The position numbers and the translations under genes are program-made. Source: Terrabacter aerolatus (lineage in GTDB: Bacteria > Actinomycetota > Actinomycetes > Actinomycetales > Dermatophilaceae). Taken from it: DNA of 64,000 nucleotides. The notes under the pieces were generated by a model, which saw only the letters and a program-made list of their open reading frames with translations, was not told where the DNA came from and searched no databases. How positions within the stretch are numbered: position 1 is the first letter of the stretch; every line of letters starts with the position of its first letter. The stretch lies in the NCBI RefSeq assembly GCF_007991735.1, contig NZ_BJYX01000019.1, positions 20,490 to 84,489 of the forward strand, in the 5' to 3' direction. Shown one piece after another: positions 18,585 through 26,680 of this stretch.

Positions 18585-19850
18585 TCACCGGCCCGAGCCG
18601 AGGTCGAGCAGACCCGGTGCGGCGTTCTCGGCCCGGCGGGCGTCCTGCTTGGCCACGCGGTCGAGGTAGGTGCGCGACTTGGCGACCTCGGTCTCGAGCG
18701 TGCCGATGGTCGCGGCCATGTTGTCGAGCGCACGGACCTTGAACTGGTCGATGGTGTCCATCGTCTCGTAGATGTTGGCGAACGCCTTCTGCAGCGACTC
18801 GATCGAGAGCGTGGCGCTCGCCGACTGCTCCTGGATGCGCGCCGAGTTCTGCTTCAGGGCCTCGGACGTGCGCTCGATGATGCCGGAGGTCGTCGTGTTG
18901 AGGGCCGTGATCTGGTCGAGCACGAGCTGCTGGTTGTTGAGGGCCTGGGCGACGATGACCGCGGTGCGCAGCGCCGAGACCGTCGTCGTCGTCGCGCGGT
19001 CGACGCCCTTGATGAGCTCGATGTTGTTCTTGATGATGATGTCGATCGCGAGGTAGTTCTGGATCGACACGGCGAGCTGGGTCAGCAGGTCCTGGTGCTT
19101 CTGGCGCACGTAGAAGAGGACGTCCTCGCGCAGCGCCTTGGCGGTGTCGGGATCGGTGGCCTCGAGGGTGGCCACCTGGGCGGCGAGGCGGGCGTCGAGC
19201 CGCTCGGCGACGTAGACGTACTGGTTGAGCCGGCCCATCGACTCCCAGAGGTTGCGCTTCTCGAGGTTGAGCGCGACGTTGTCCTTGACGAGCTCGTCCT
19301 GGCCGGACTGGAGGGCGTGCAGGACGCCGTTGAGGTGGCTCTGGGCCGACTGGTACTTGCGGAAGTAGTCGGTGACCTTGTCGCCGAAGGGGATCATGCC
19401 GAGGAACTTCTTGGCGCCGGTGGCCTGGCCGGGGTCGAGGTCCTCGACGGTGCGGCGCAGGTCGAGCAGGGTCTTGCCCACCTTGGAGTTGCCCGACAGG
19501 CCGCCCTCGTTGAGCGCCTTGACCGGCATCTGGAGCATGCGGTTGCTGCTCTCGGCGGCGAAGCGCACCTCGTCGTTGCCCATGCTGCGCACGTCGGCGG
19601 CCTTGGTCTCCCACTCGGGGGAGCGGGCCGCGGCCTTGCTGAGCGACGCGAGGTAGGTGTCGACCTTGGCGTCGAGGCCGGGCAGCGCCGCCTCGGGGAC
19701 GGCAGGGGCCATCTTCGGTGCGGCCGTCTCGGCCACGGGCGCGGTCGGCGCCGGGGCCGTGAGGATGAAGGCCTCGCTGGGCGGCGGCTCGAGGGGAGCG
19801 ACCTGGGCGGGCGCGGCGGCGGTCGCCTGCTGGGCGGGCTGGTCAGTCAT
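18585..19850 (-). CDS. TelA/KlaA-family toxic-anion-resistance protein
   Basis: The protein has 421 residues. A Pro/Ala-rich first 70 residues precede the long helical TelA core (GAKKFLGMIPFGDKVTDYFRKYQSAQSHLN, LEKRNLWESMGRLNQYVYVAERLDARL, ALNNQQLVLDQITALNTTTSGII). TelA proteins were named for tellurite resistance but occur widely with TerD, vWA and kinase genes in stress systems. It heads the ten-gene minus-strand operon that ends with the FHA gene. ATG 19850 was chosen over the longer open frame because homologues begin near this point and the preceding codons are unlike coding sequence. Confidence 0.9.
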   Translation of the reverse strand: MTDQPAQQATAAAPAQVAPLEPPPSEAFILTAPAPTAPVAETAAPKMAPAVPEAALPGLDAKVDTYLASLSKAAARSPEWETKAADVRSMGNDEVRFAAESSNRMLQMPVKALNEGGLSGNSKVGKTLLDLRRTVEDLDPGQATGAKKFLGMIPFGDKVTDYFRKYQSAQSHLNGVLHALQSGQDELVKDNVALNLEKRNLWESMGRLNQYVYVAERLDARLAAQVATLEATDPDTAKALREDVLFYVRQKHQDLLTQLAVSIQNYLAIDIIIKNNIELIKGVDRATTTTVSALRTAVIVAQALNNQQLVLDQITALNTTTSGIIERTSEALKQNSARIQEQSASATLSIESLQKAFANIYETMDTIDQFKVRALDNMAATIGTLETEVAKSRTYLDRVAKQDARRAENAAPGLLDLGSGR

Positions 19851-20278
19851 GTGGAGCGGGTCCTTCCCTCGCGTGCCGGCCGCGTCGGCGACGCGACCGA
19901 AGTCCCTTGCCCGTCGAGCACGAGACCGCTGCTGGACCGTGCGAGGCACACCGCGAGGTGCGCGACACACGCCTGCGGCGCGCTTCGTCGGGCGTACGGC
20001 CACTCTACGTGCCGTGCGCCTGCGACGGGCGGGCGAACGGGTGGGTTCCGTGGCCCCGCGGACCCCCTCCTCGGGCTCCGGCCGGACCCGCGCCGGACCC
20101 TCGGTGGGGTGCGACCGCGGCTCGGAGTCAGGGGAGGTTCCGAGCCGCGGCCGCGATCGTGGGGCCCCACACGTGTCGAACGGGTGGGGTTACCCGCGGG
20201 TTCCCCGGATCCCCCGGATGCCGCGCGGACTCTGCCGCGGACTGGGCCGCGGACTCCGCCACGAGCCGCCGGCGCTGC
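19851..20278. other. Intergenic region holding the TelA-PknG operon promoter
   Basis: This 428-bp stretch has no convincing gene. Both flanking genes are on the minus strand, so the promoter of the ten-gene operon should lie here. One weak candidate -10 (TAGAGT on the minus strand, at 20002-20007) is visible, without a convincing -35. Near 20216-20265 the sequence has several GCCGCGGACT-like direct repeats. A hairpin at 20115-20150 is listed separately. Confidence 0.5.
20115..20150 (-). terminator. Hairpin downstream of the dioxygenase gene
   Basis: Perfect 12-bp arms (CCGCGGCTCGGA / TCCGAGCCGCGG) with a 12-nt loop lie about 130 nt beyond the dioxygenase stop and upstream of the TelA operon. 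It is probably the dioxygenase terminator; there is no T-run. Confidence 0.5.
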
Positions 20279-21058
20279 TCAGCCGAACTGCCAGGACCGC
20301 TTGCTCAGGCCGAACCAGAAGCCGTCGATGACGCTCTTGTTGTCGAGGCCGCCGGACTCGTAGGCCGCGCCGAGGGTGACGAAGAGGGGCGCGAAGTGCT
20401 CGGTGCGCGGGTGGGCCTCGTGGGCGGCCGGCGCCTTGTCGAGGAAGTCGAGCAGGCTGTCGACGTCCTGGGCCTTCATGGCCTCCTGCGCCCAGTGGTC
20501 GAACTCGGCACTCGCGCGAGGCGGCAGACCGTCGGCGCCCCCGTGCGGGTTGAACCAGCGCAGGTTGTGGGTCGTGAAGCCGGAGCCGACGATCATCGTG
20601 CCCTGCTCGCGCAGCGGGGCCAGGCGCCGCCCGATCTCGAAGAGGCCGCGCGGGTCGAGAGTCGGCATCGACATCTGGAGGACCGGCACGTCGGCCTCGG
20701 GGAACATCTCCTTGAGCGGCACGTAGGCGCCGTGGTCGAGTCCGCGCGCCTCTTCGCGGTGCACCTGGTGACCGGGCCACGTGAGCAGCTTGGTCACGTC
20801 GTCGGCGAGCGCGGGGGCGCTGGGCGCGTCGTAGGTGACCTCGTAGTACTTCTGCGGGAACCCCCAGAAGTCGTAGGTCAGCGGTGCTCCGGTGGTCGAG
20901 CCGAGCGTCGTCGGCGCGTCCTCCCAGTGCGCGGAGACCATGAGGACGTCCTTGGGCTTGGGCAGGTCGGCCGACCAGCCGGCGAGCTCGCCCGTCCAGC
21001 GCACGTCGTCGGCGAGCGGCGGTGCGCCGTGGCTGAGGTAGAGGACCGGGGCGGACAT
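20279..21058 (-). CDS. DODA-type extradiol aromatic ring-opening dioxygenase (YgiD-like)
   Basis: The protein has 259 residues. The class III extradiol dioxygenase pattern of the YgiD/4,5-DOPA dioxygenase family is clear: N-terminal YLSHGAPPL with the metal His, VSAHWE, then LDHGAYVPLKEMFP and GSGFTTHNL. Members open catecholic rings using a single non-haem metal; many have no known natural substrate. An AT-richer stretch just upstream (CTAAACTATCAG at 21085-21096) may hold its promoter and a MarR-type site. It stands alone, so its regulation is probably separate from the neighbours. Confidence 0.87.
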   Translation of the reverse strand: MSAPVLYLSHGAPPLADDVRWTGELAGWSADLPKPKDVLMVSAHWEDAPTTLGSTTGAPLTYDFWGFPQKYYEVTYDAPSAPALADDVTKLLTWPGHQVHREEARGLDHGAYVPLKEMFPEADVPVLQMSMPTLDPRGLFEIGRRLAPLREQGTMIVGSGFTTHNLRWFNPHGGADGLPPRASAEFDHWAQEAMKAQDVDSLLDFLDKAPAAHEAHPRTEHFAPLFVTLGAAYESGGLDNKSVIDGFWFGLSKRSWQFG

Positions 21059-21289
21059 GGACTTCCTTCCGAAGTTGTTGAAGTCTAAACTATCAGAGGG
21101 AACGTGGCCTCGCCCGTCATCATTCCCGAGGACGTATGCCGTCCGGTGGCCTTTGACCGAAGACCTTCGCGGGTGCCCGGCCGGCACCTGGGCGGGCTCT
21201 CCGGCAGGTGGGCTCTCCGGCAGGCGGGCCCTCCGCAGGTGGGCCCTTCGGCCCTGTCGGACCGCGCCGAGCGACGGCACGCTGGGTCG

Positions 21290-21748
21290 ATGAACGAGAT
21301 CCGCACCGTCGAGACCACCGAGCAGCCGACCGCCGTCGTGCGCTCCACGGTGGCGATGGACGAGCTGCCCGCCTTCTTCGCGCGGGCCTTCGCCACCGCC
21401 GCGGCCACCATCGGGCAGCAGGGGCAGGCTCCCGCGGGGCCTCCCTTCGGGCTCTACCGGGGCATGCCCACGACGGTCGTCGACGTCGAGGCCGGCTTCC
21501 CGGTGGCGCGCCCGGTCGAGGCTGCCGGCGAGGTCGTGCCGAGCACCCTCCCCGGCGGGAGCGTCGTCGAGGCCGTGCACGTCGGGCCCTACGACACCAT
21601 GGGTGAGACCTACGGCCAGGTCGAGCGGTGGATGGTCGACCGGCAGCTGGTCCCCGGACCCGTCGTGTGGGAGAGCTACCTCAGCGACCCCGAGCGGGAG
21701 CCCGATCCCACCACCTGGCGCACCCTCGTCCACTGGTCGCTCGCCTGA
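21290..21748 (+). CDS. GyrI-like / AraC effector-binding domain protein
   Basis: The protein has 152 residues. It begins with the typical strand IRTVETTEQPTAVVRSTV and ends with a Glu-containing strand near VWESYLSDPE. This is the single-domain SOUL/GyrI-like fold that binds small hydrophobic molecules or acts as a lyase or antitoxin-like protein. It has no DNA-binding domain. ATG 21290 begins the conserved region; the longer frame upstream lies in repetitive GC-rich DNA. The substrate is unknown. Confidence 0.8.
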   Translation: MNEIRTVETTEQPTAVVRSTVAMDELPAFFARAFATAAATIGQQGQAPAGPPFGLYRGMPTTVVDVEAGFPVARPVEAAGEVVPSTLPGGSVVEAVHVGPYDTMGETYGQVERWMVDRQLVPGPVVWESYLSDPEREPDPTTWRTLVHWSLA

Positions 21749-21904
21749 GGGCACCGGGCGAGCCTGCGAGCGACACGGCATACGTCCTCTCCACCGGATG
21801 CCGGGAGACCGCACCCCGCGCGGGCTGTTACGGTCGGTCCGCGTCCACGTCGGGGCAGCGACGAATCCGCTGCACGTGAGATGCGGGAAGTCGAAGGTGT
21901 CACC

Positions 21905-24676
21905 ATGGCCGCAGGCAAGGGCCGCAAGCTCGTCATCGTGGAGTCGCCCGCCAAGGCGAAGACCATCGCCGGCTACCTCGGAGGGGACTTCGAGGTCGAG
22001 GCGTCCGTCGGTCACATCCGTGACCTGCCCAACCCGTCCGAGCTGCCGGCCGACATGAAGAAGGGCCCGTTCGGCAAGTTCGCCGTCGACGTCGACAACG
22101 GCTTCGAGCCGTACTACGTCGTCGACCCGGACAAGAAGAAGAAGGTCGCCGAGCTCAAGCGCCTGCTCAAGGACGCCAGCGAGCTCTACCTCGCCACCGA
22201 TGAGGACCGCGAGGGCGAGGCCATCGCGTGGCACCTGCTCGAGGCGCTCAAGCCGCGGGTCCCCGTCAAGCGCATGGTGTTCCACGAGATCACCCGCGAG
22301 GCGATCCAGCGCGCCGTCAACGACACCCGCGAGATCGACACCGCGATGGTCGACGCCCAGGAGACCCGCCGCATCCTCGACCGCCTCTACGGCTACGAGG
22401 TCAGCCCGGTCCTGTGGCGCAAGGTCCGCCAGGGCCTGTCGGCCGGCCGCGTGCAGTCCGTCGCGACCCGCATGGTCGTCGAGCGCGAGCGCGAGCGCAT
22501 GGCCTTCGTCCGATCCTCGTACTGGGACGTCGAGGGCGACTTCACGCCCGACTCCGCCAGCCAGCAGTTCACCGCCCGACTGTCCTCCGTCGACGGCGTC
22601 CGCGTCGCCTCCGGCCGCGACTTCGCCGACGACGGGCGCCTGACGGGCAAGGGTGTCGTCCACCTCGACGAGGCGCTCGCGACCCGGATCGCCGAGGCGT
22701 GCCTGCCTCTGAAGGCTCGCGTCACCGACGTCCAGGAGAAGCCCTACACCCGCCGCCCCTCGGCGCCGTTCACGACCTCGACCCTCCAGCAGGAGGCCTC
22801 GCGCAAGCTGCGGATGTCGTCCAAGAACGCGATGCGCGTGGCGCAGCGGCTCTACGAGAACGGCTACATCACCTACATGCGTACCGACAGCACGACGCTG
22901 TCGGACGCCGCGACGACCGCCGCGCGCAGCCAGGCCCGCGACATGTACGGCGCCGAGTACGTGCCCGACAGCCCGCGCCGCTACGAGAAGAAGGTCAAGA
23001 ACGCCCAGGAGGCCCACGAGGCCATCCGTCCCGCCGGTGACCGCTTCCGCTCGCCGGCGCAGGTGGCCGGGTCGCTGCGCGGCGAGGAGTTCGCCCTCTA
23101 CGAGCTGATCTGGAAGCGCACCGTCGCCTCGCAGATGGCCGACGCCCGCGGCTCGACGGCCACCGTCAAGCTCGCCGTCGACACGGCGCTCGAGGGCGCG
23201 CAGACCGTCGAGTTCAGCGCCAGCGGCACCGTCATCACCTTCAAGGGCTTCCTCGCCGCCTACGAGGAGGGCCGGGACGACGAGTCCGCGGCCAAGGCCG
23301 ATGCCGCCGCCGAGGAGCGCCGCCTGCCCAAGCTGTCGGCCGGGGTGGCGCTCGAGGTCGTCCGCGCCGAGGCCGACGGCCACGAGACGAGCCCGCCCGC
23401 CCGCTTCACCGAGGCCACCCTCGTCAAGGCGATGGAGGAGCGCGGCATCGGCCGCCCCTCGACGTACGCCTCGACGATCGGCACCATCCAGGACCGCGGC
23501 TACGTCTTCACCAAGGGCCAGGCCCTCGTGCCGACGTGGCTCGCCTTCGCCGTGACGCGGCTGCTCGAGGAGCACTTCGGCAACCTCGTCGACTACGAGT
23601 TCACCGCCTCGATGGAGGAGGACCTCGACCGCATCGCCAACGGCGACGAGGGCCGTGTCGAGTGGCTGAAACGCTTCTACTTCGGTGAGGAGGCGACCTC
23701 CGCCGCCGGCCTGCGCAGCCTCGTCGAGGACCTGGGCGAGATCGACGCCAAGGAGATCAGCACCATCCCGATCGGCGACGGCATCGTCGTGCGCGTCGGT
23801 CGCTACGGCCCCTACGTCGAGGAGGTCGTGCCTGCCGGTGTCGACCTGGCCACGGGTGAGGTGGCCGACGGCGCCGAGGTGCCGGCGACCCCGCGCCGGG
23901 CCACGATCACCGACGACATCGCGCCCGACGAGATGACGCCCGAGATGGCGCGCGAGCTCCTCGAGGTCGCCGCCGACGACGGCAAGGTGCTCGGCAAGGA
24001 CCCCGAGACGGGCCGCGAGATCGTCGCGCGGGCCGGTCGCTACGGGCCCTACGTCACCGAGGTCATCGAGGACGACGACGCTGCCGCCGCCGAGAAGCCG
24101 AAGGCCAGGAAGGCTGCCAAGGTCAAGCCGCGCACCGCCTCGCTCTTCAAGGACATGGAGCTCGGGACGTTGACGATCGACGACGCGCTCAAGCTGCTCT
24201 CGCTGCCGCGCGTCGTCGGCGCCGACGCCGAGGGCGTCGAGATCACGGCGCAGAACGGTCGCTACGGGCCCTACCTCAAGAAGGGCACCGACTCGCGCTC
24301 GCTGACGACCGAGCAGCAGCTCTTCGACATCACGCTCGAGGAGGCGCTGGCGATCTACGCGCAGCCCAAGCAGCGGGGCCGGGCCGCCGCGACGCCCCCG
24401 CTCAAGGAGCTCGGCGCCGACCCGGTCAGCGGCAAGCCCGTCGTCGTCAAGGACGGTCGCTTCGGTCCCTACGTCACCGACGGCGAGACCAACGCGACCC
24501 TGCGCAAGGACGACGACCCCGCGTCGATCACCCCCGAGCGTGGCTACGAGCTGCTCGCCGAGAAGCGCGCCAAGGGACCCACGACCCGCAAGCGGGCCGT
24601 GAAGAAGACCGCCAAGAAGACCGCGAAGAAGACGACCTCGCGCACGACGAAGAAGACGACGGCCAAGAAGTCCTGA
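21905..24676 (+). CDS. topA: DNA topoisomerase I
   Basis: This 923-residue type IA topoisomerase relaxes negative supercoils. The Toprim domain is at the start (VIVESPAKAKTI, ATDEDREGEAIAWH). The active-site Tyr lies in GYITYMRTDSTTLS, and the conserved GIGRPSTYA and LSAGRVQS segments are present. The C-terminal part has repeats centred on GRYGPYV, with no zinc Cys, and ends in a Lys/Thr-rich tail (KKTAKKTAKKTT). That is the usual actinobacterial form, where the basic tail aids processive DNA binding. ATG 21905 is preferred over 21881 because homologues start at MAAGKGRKLVIVESP. A hairpin follows the gene. Confidence 0.98.
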   Translation: MAAGKGRKLVIVESPAKAKTIAGYLGGDFEVEASVGHIRDLPNPSELPADMKKGPFGKFAVDVDNGFEPYYVVDPDKKKKVAELKRLLKDASELYLATDEDREGEAIAWHLLEALKPRVPVKRMVFHEITREAIQRAVNDTREIDTAMVDAQETRRILDRLYGYEVSPVLWRKVRQGLSAGRVQSVATRMVVERERERMAFVRSSYWDVEGDFTPDSASQQFTARLSSVDGVRVASGRDFADDGRLTGKGVVHLDEALATRIAEACLPLKARVTDVQEKPYTRRPSAPFTTSTLQQEASRKLRMSSKNAMRVAQRLYENGYITYMRTDSTTLSDAATTAARSQARDMYGAEYVPDSPRRYEKKVKNAQEAHEAIRPAGDRFRSPAQVAGSLRGEEFALYELIWKRTVASQMADARGSTATVKLAVDTALEGAQTVEFSASGTVITFKGFLAAYEEGRDDESAAKADAAAEERRLPKLSAGVALEVVRAEADGHETSPPARFTEATLVKAMEERGIGRPSTYASTIGTIQDRGYVFTKGQALVPTWLAFAVTRLLEEHFGNLVDYEFTASMEEDLDRIANGDEGRVEWLKRFYFGEEATSAAGLRSLVEDLGEIDAKEISTIPIGDGIVVRVGRYGPYVEEVVPAGVDLATGEVADGAEVPATPRRATITDDIAPDEMTPEMARELLEVAADDGKVLGKDPETGREIVARAGRYGPYVTEVIEDDDAAAAEKPKARKAAKVKPRTASLFKDMELGTLTIDDALKLLSLPRVVGADAEGVEITAQNGRYGPYLKKGTDSRSLTTEQQLFDITLEEALAIYAQPKQRGRAAATPPLKELGADPVSGKPVVVKDGRFGPYVTDGETNATLRKDDDPASITPERGYELLAEKRAKGPTTRKRAVKKTAKKTAKKTTSRTTKKTTAKKS

Positions 24677-24700
24677 GCTCTGCGACAGCTGTGACGGGGC

Positions 24701-24723
24701 GGCCACTCGACCATCGAGTGGCC
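24701..24723 (+). terminator. topA terminator hairpin
   Basis: A 10-bp perfect stem (GGCCACTCGA / TCGAGTGGCC) with a 3-nt loop is followed by a C-run. It begins 25 bp after the topA stop. Confidence 0.7.
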
Positions 24724-24838
24724 CCCCCGGCCGCCGTCCGTCGAGCGGCCTCGTCGTCACACCCGTCACCGAGTAGCCCATCGCGTATGCCGTGGGCTGG
24801 CCCTGACGGGTTCGCCGCCGCCGCGCTAGCGTCGGGTC

Positions 24839-25315
24839 GTGATCGAGATCCGACGGTTCGAGGCCGGCGACCGGGCCCGGTGGGAAGAGCTCTTCCGGGC
24901 GTACATCGGCTTCTACGAGCGCACGCTCGACGACACGGCATACGACAGGGCGTGGCGTGAGATCGCCTCGGGCGCAAGGCTGCACGGGCTCGGCGCCTGG
25001 ATCGACGAGGAGCTCGTGGGGATCACCCACTTCCTCGTGCACCCGAGCTCGAGCGAGCCGGACCTCTGCTACCTCGAGGACCTCTTCACCGACCCGACGG
25101 TGCGAGGCCGGGGGGTCGCGACGGAGCTCATCGGCGCGGTGCGTGACTGGGCCCGCGAGCAGGGCTGCGGCAGCGTCTACTGGCAGACCCACGAGTCCAA
25201 CGCCGTGGCCCGGAGGCTCTACGACGAGGTGGCGACCTTCGAGGGCTACGTCGTCTACACCCTGCCCGTCGGGGAGGCGTCCGCCGGCGACGCGGGCACC
25301 GTCGGCGAGCGGTGA
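24839..25315 (+). CDS. GNAT family N-acetyltransferase
   Basis: The protein has 158 residues. The GNAT motif A is clear: CYLEDLFTDPTVRGRGVATELIGAVRDWA, with the V-x-G-R-G-V-A acetyl-CoA loop. Motif B follows (VYWQTHESNAVARRLYDEVA). It starts at GTG 24839. The acceptor substrate is unknown. It is followed 12 bp later by a PIG-L amidase gene, so the two may form an operon; such a pairing would suit thiol or amino-sugar chemistry, but this is only suggestive. Confidence 0.85.
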   Translation: MIEIRRFEAGDRARWEELFRAYIGFYERTLDDTAYDRAWREIASGARLHGLGAWIDEELVGITHFLVHPSSSEPDLCYLEDLFTDPTVRGRGVATELIGAVRDWAREQGCGSVYWQTHESNAVARRLYDEVATFEGYVVYTLPVGEASAGDAGTVGER

Positions 25316-25327
25316 GAGGCTGAGGAC

Positions 25328-26119
25328 ATGTCAACCGTTGTCTTCGTCCACGCCCACCCCGACGACGAGGCGTCCCAGTCCGCGGGCTCCATGGCCCGCG
25401 CCGTCAGCGAGGGCCACCGCGTCGTCCTCGTCGTCGCCACGAACGGCGACCACGGAGACGCGCCCGACGACCTCGGCGAGGGCGAGACCGTCGTCCAGCG
25501 ACGCCGCGCCGAGGCGGCCGCCTCCAACGCGGTCATCGGGACCCACCGCGTCGAGTTCCTCGGCTACGCCGACTCCGGCATGACCGGCTGGGCGCAGAAC
25601 GACCACGAGGAGAGCTTCGCCCGCGCCGACACCGAGGAGGCCGCCGAGCGGCTCGCGGCGGTGCTGCGTCAGGAGGGCGCCGACATCGTCGTCGGCTACG
25701 ACTGGCACGGAGGCTACGGGCACCCGGACCACGTCAAGGTCCACGCCGTCACGAAGCGCGCGGCCGAGCTCGCCGGCACCCCGCGCTACCTCGAGGGCTC
25801 GATGAACCGCGACGCGATGATCCGCTCCCACCAGGCCGCCATGGCGGCAGGCCTCGACGTGGGGGAGTGGGACCCGAGCCAGCCGATGGACGACGGCAAC
25901 CCGCTCGGCAGCCTCGAGAGCGAGCTGCACTGGGCCTGCGACGTCAGCGAGTTCCTCGAGGTCAAGCGTTCGGCGCTCAAGGCCCATGCGAGCCAGTCCG
26001 ACGCACAGGGGATGCTCCAGATGCCGCAGGAGATGTTCGCCGTGGCCTTCGCGTGGGAGCACTACATCGAGCCCGGGCGTCCCGAGGGAATGGTGGCGGG
26101 CTGGTTCCTCGACGAGTGA
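25328..26119 (+). CDS. PIG-L family deacetylase / mycothiol S-conjugate amidase-like
   Basis: The protein has 263 residues. The zinc site of the LmbE/PIG-L fold is complete: AHPDDE near residue 10 and HGGYGHPDHVKVH near 138. Actinobacterial members include MshB (mycothiol synthesis) and Mca (mycothiol S-conjugate amidase), both hydrolysing an N-acyl glucosamine bond. The length is near MshB/Mca (~290), but the C-terminal half is not diagnostic, so I do not assign either name. It lies 12 bp after the acetyltransferase gene. Confidence 0.85.
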   Translation: MSTVVFVHAHPDDEASQSAGSMARAVSEGHRVVLVVATNGDHGDAPDDLGEGETVVQRRRAEAAASNAVIGTHRVEFLGYADSGMTGWAQNDHEESFARADTEEAAERLAAVLRQEGADIVVGYDWHGGYGHPDHVKVHAVTKRAAELAGTPRYLEGSMNRDAMIRSHQAAMAAGLDVGEWDPSQPMDDGNPLGSLESELHWACDVSEFLEVKRSALKAHASQSDAQGMLQMPQEMFAVAFAWEHYIEPGRPEGMVAGWFLDE

Positions 26120-26125
26120 ACCGTC

Positions 26126-26148
26126 CGGTAACCTACTCTCGGTAACCT
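26126..26148 (+). promoter_or_regulatory. Two direct copies of CGGTAACCT upstream of the SCP2-acyl-CoA dehydrogenase operon
   Basis: CGGTAACCT occurs at 26126-26134 and again at 26140-26148, 14 bp apart. Each copy contains the palindrome GGTAACC. The site is 55-77 bp before the SCP2 start. It looks like a paired regulator site, or a promoter with overlapping operators, for a lipid-degradation operon. The regulator is unknown. Confidence 0.5.
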
Positions 26149-26202
26149 CGGCGTGCGACCACGCCCGACGAGACAGCGACGTTTCCTCCGGAGGGACCCC
26201 TG

Positions 26203-26670
26203 ATGTCCGAGATCGACTTCACGACCGCGACCGCCGAGCAGATCGCCGCGGTCGAGCCCCACGAGTTCATCCGCATCGTCAAGGAGATGTCCGACAAGGA
26301 CGTCAAGCAGGTCATGGAGAGCCCCAACCGCGAGGCGATCATCGACGCGATCTTCCGGCGCATGCCCGAGCTCTTCCGGCCCGACCGTGCCGGCTCGACG
26401 ACGGCCACGACGCACTGGAGCATCACCGGGCGCCCCGACGGCGGCGCCGACGAGTGGACGGTGCGCTTCGCCGACGGCACCTGCACGACGGTGCCCGGTC
26501 ACGACGGCGACGCGACGCTCACCCTCGCCATGACCCCGGTCGACTTCACCAAGGTGATCACCAAGAGCGGCAACCCGGTCATGATGTTCATGACCGGCAA
26601 GATCAAGGCCAAGGGCGACCTCGGGCTGGCCGCCAACATCGCGAACTTCTTCGACATCCCCAAGGCCTGA
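26203..26670 (+). CDS. SCP2 sterol/lipid-carrier domain protein
   Basis: The protein has 155 residues. After a helical N-terminus there is an SCP2-type fold (TTHWSITGRPDGGADEWTVRFADGTCTTVPG, then LTLAMTPVDFTKVITKSGNPVMMFMTGKIKAKGD). SCP2 proteins bind fatty acyl-CoA or sterol-like lipids. A strong ribosome site (GGAGGG) lies 10 bp upstream. It is 10 bp before an acyl-CoA dehydrogenase gene, so a carrier for that enzyme's substrate is a natural reading. Confidence 0.88.
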   Translation: MSEIDFTTATAEQIAAVEPHEFIRIVKEMSDKDVKQVMESPNREAIIDAIFRRMPELFRPDRAGSTTATTHWSITGRPDGGADEWTVRFADGTCTTVPGHDGDATLTLAMTPVDFTKVITKSGNPVMMFMTGKIKAKGDLGLAANIANFFDIPKA

Positions 26671-26680
26671 GGGGCGCCTC

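Noticed and set aside
20279..25192. Very long minus-strand open frame (over 1600 codons) opposite topA
   Set aside because: Only its last ~260 codons (20279-21058) are a real gene. The rest is the low-complexity antisense shadow of topA in a high-GC genome.
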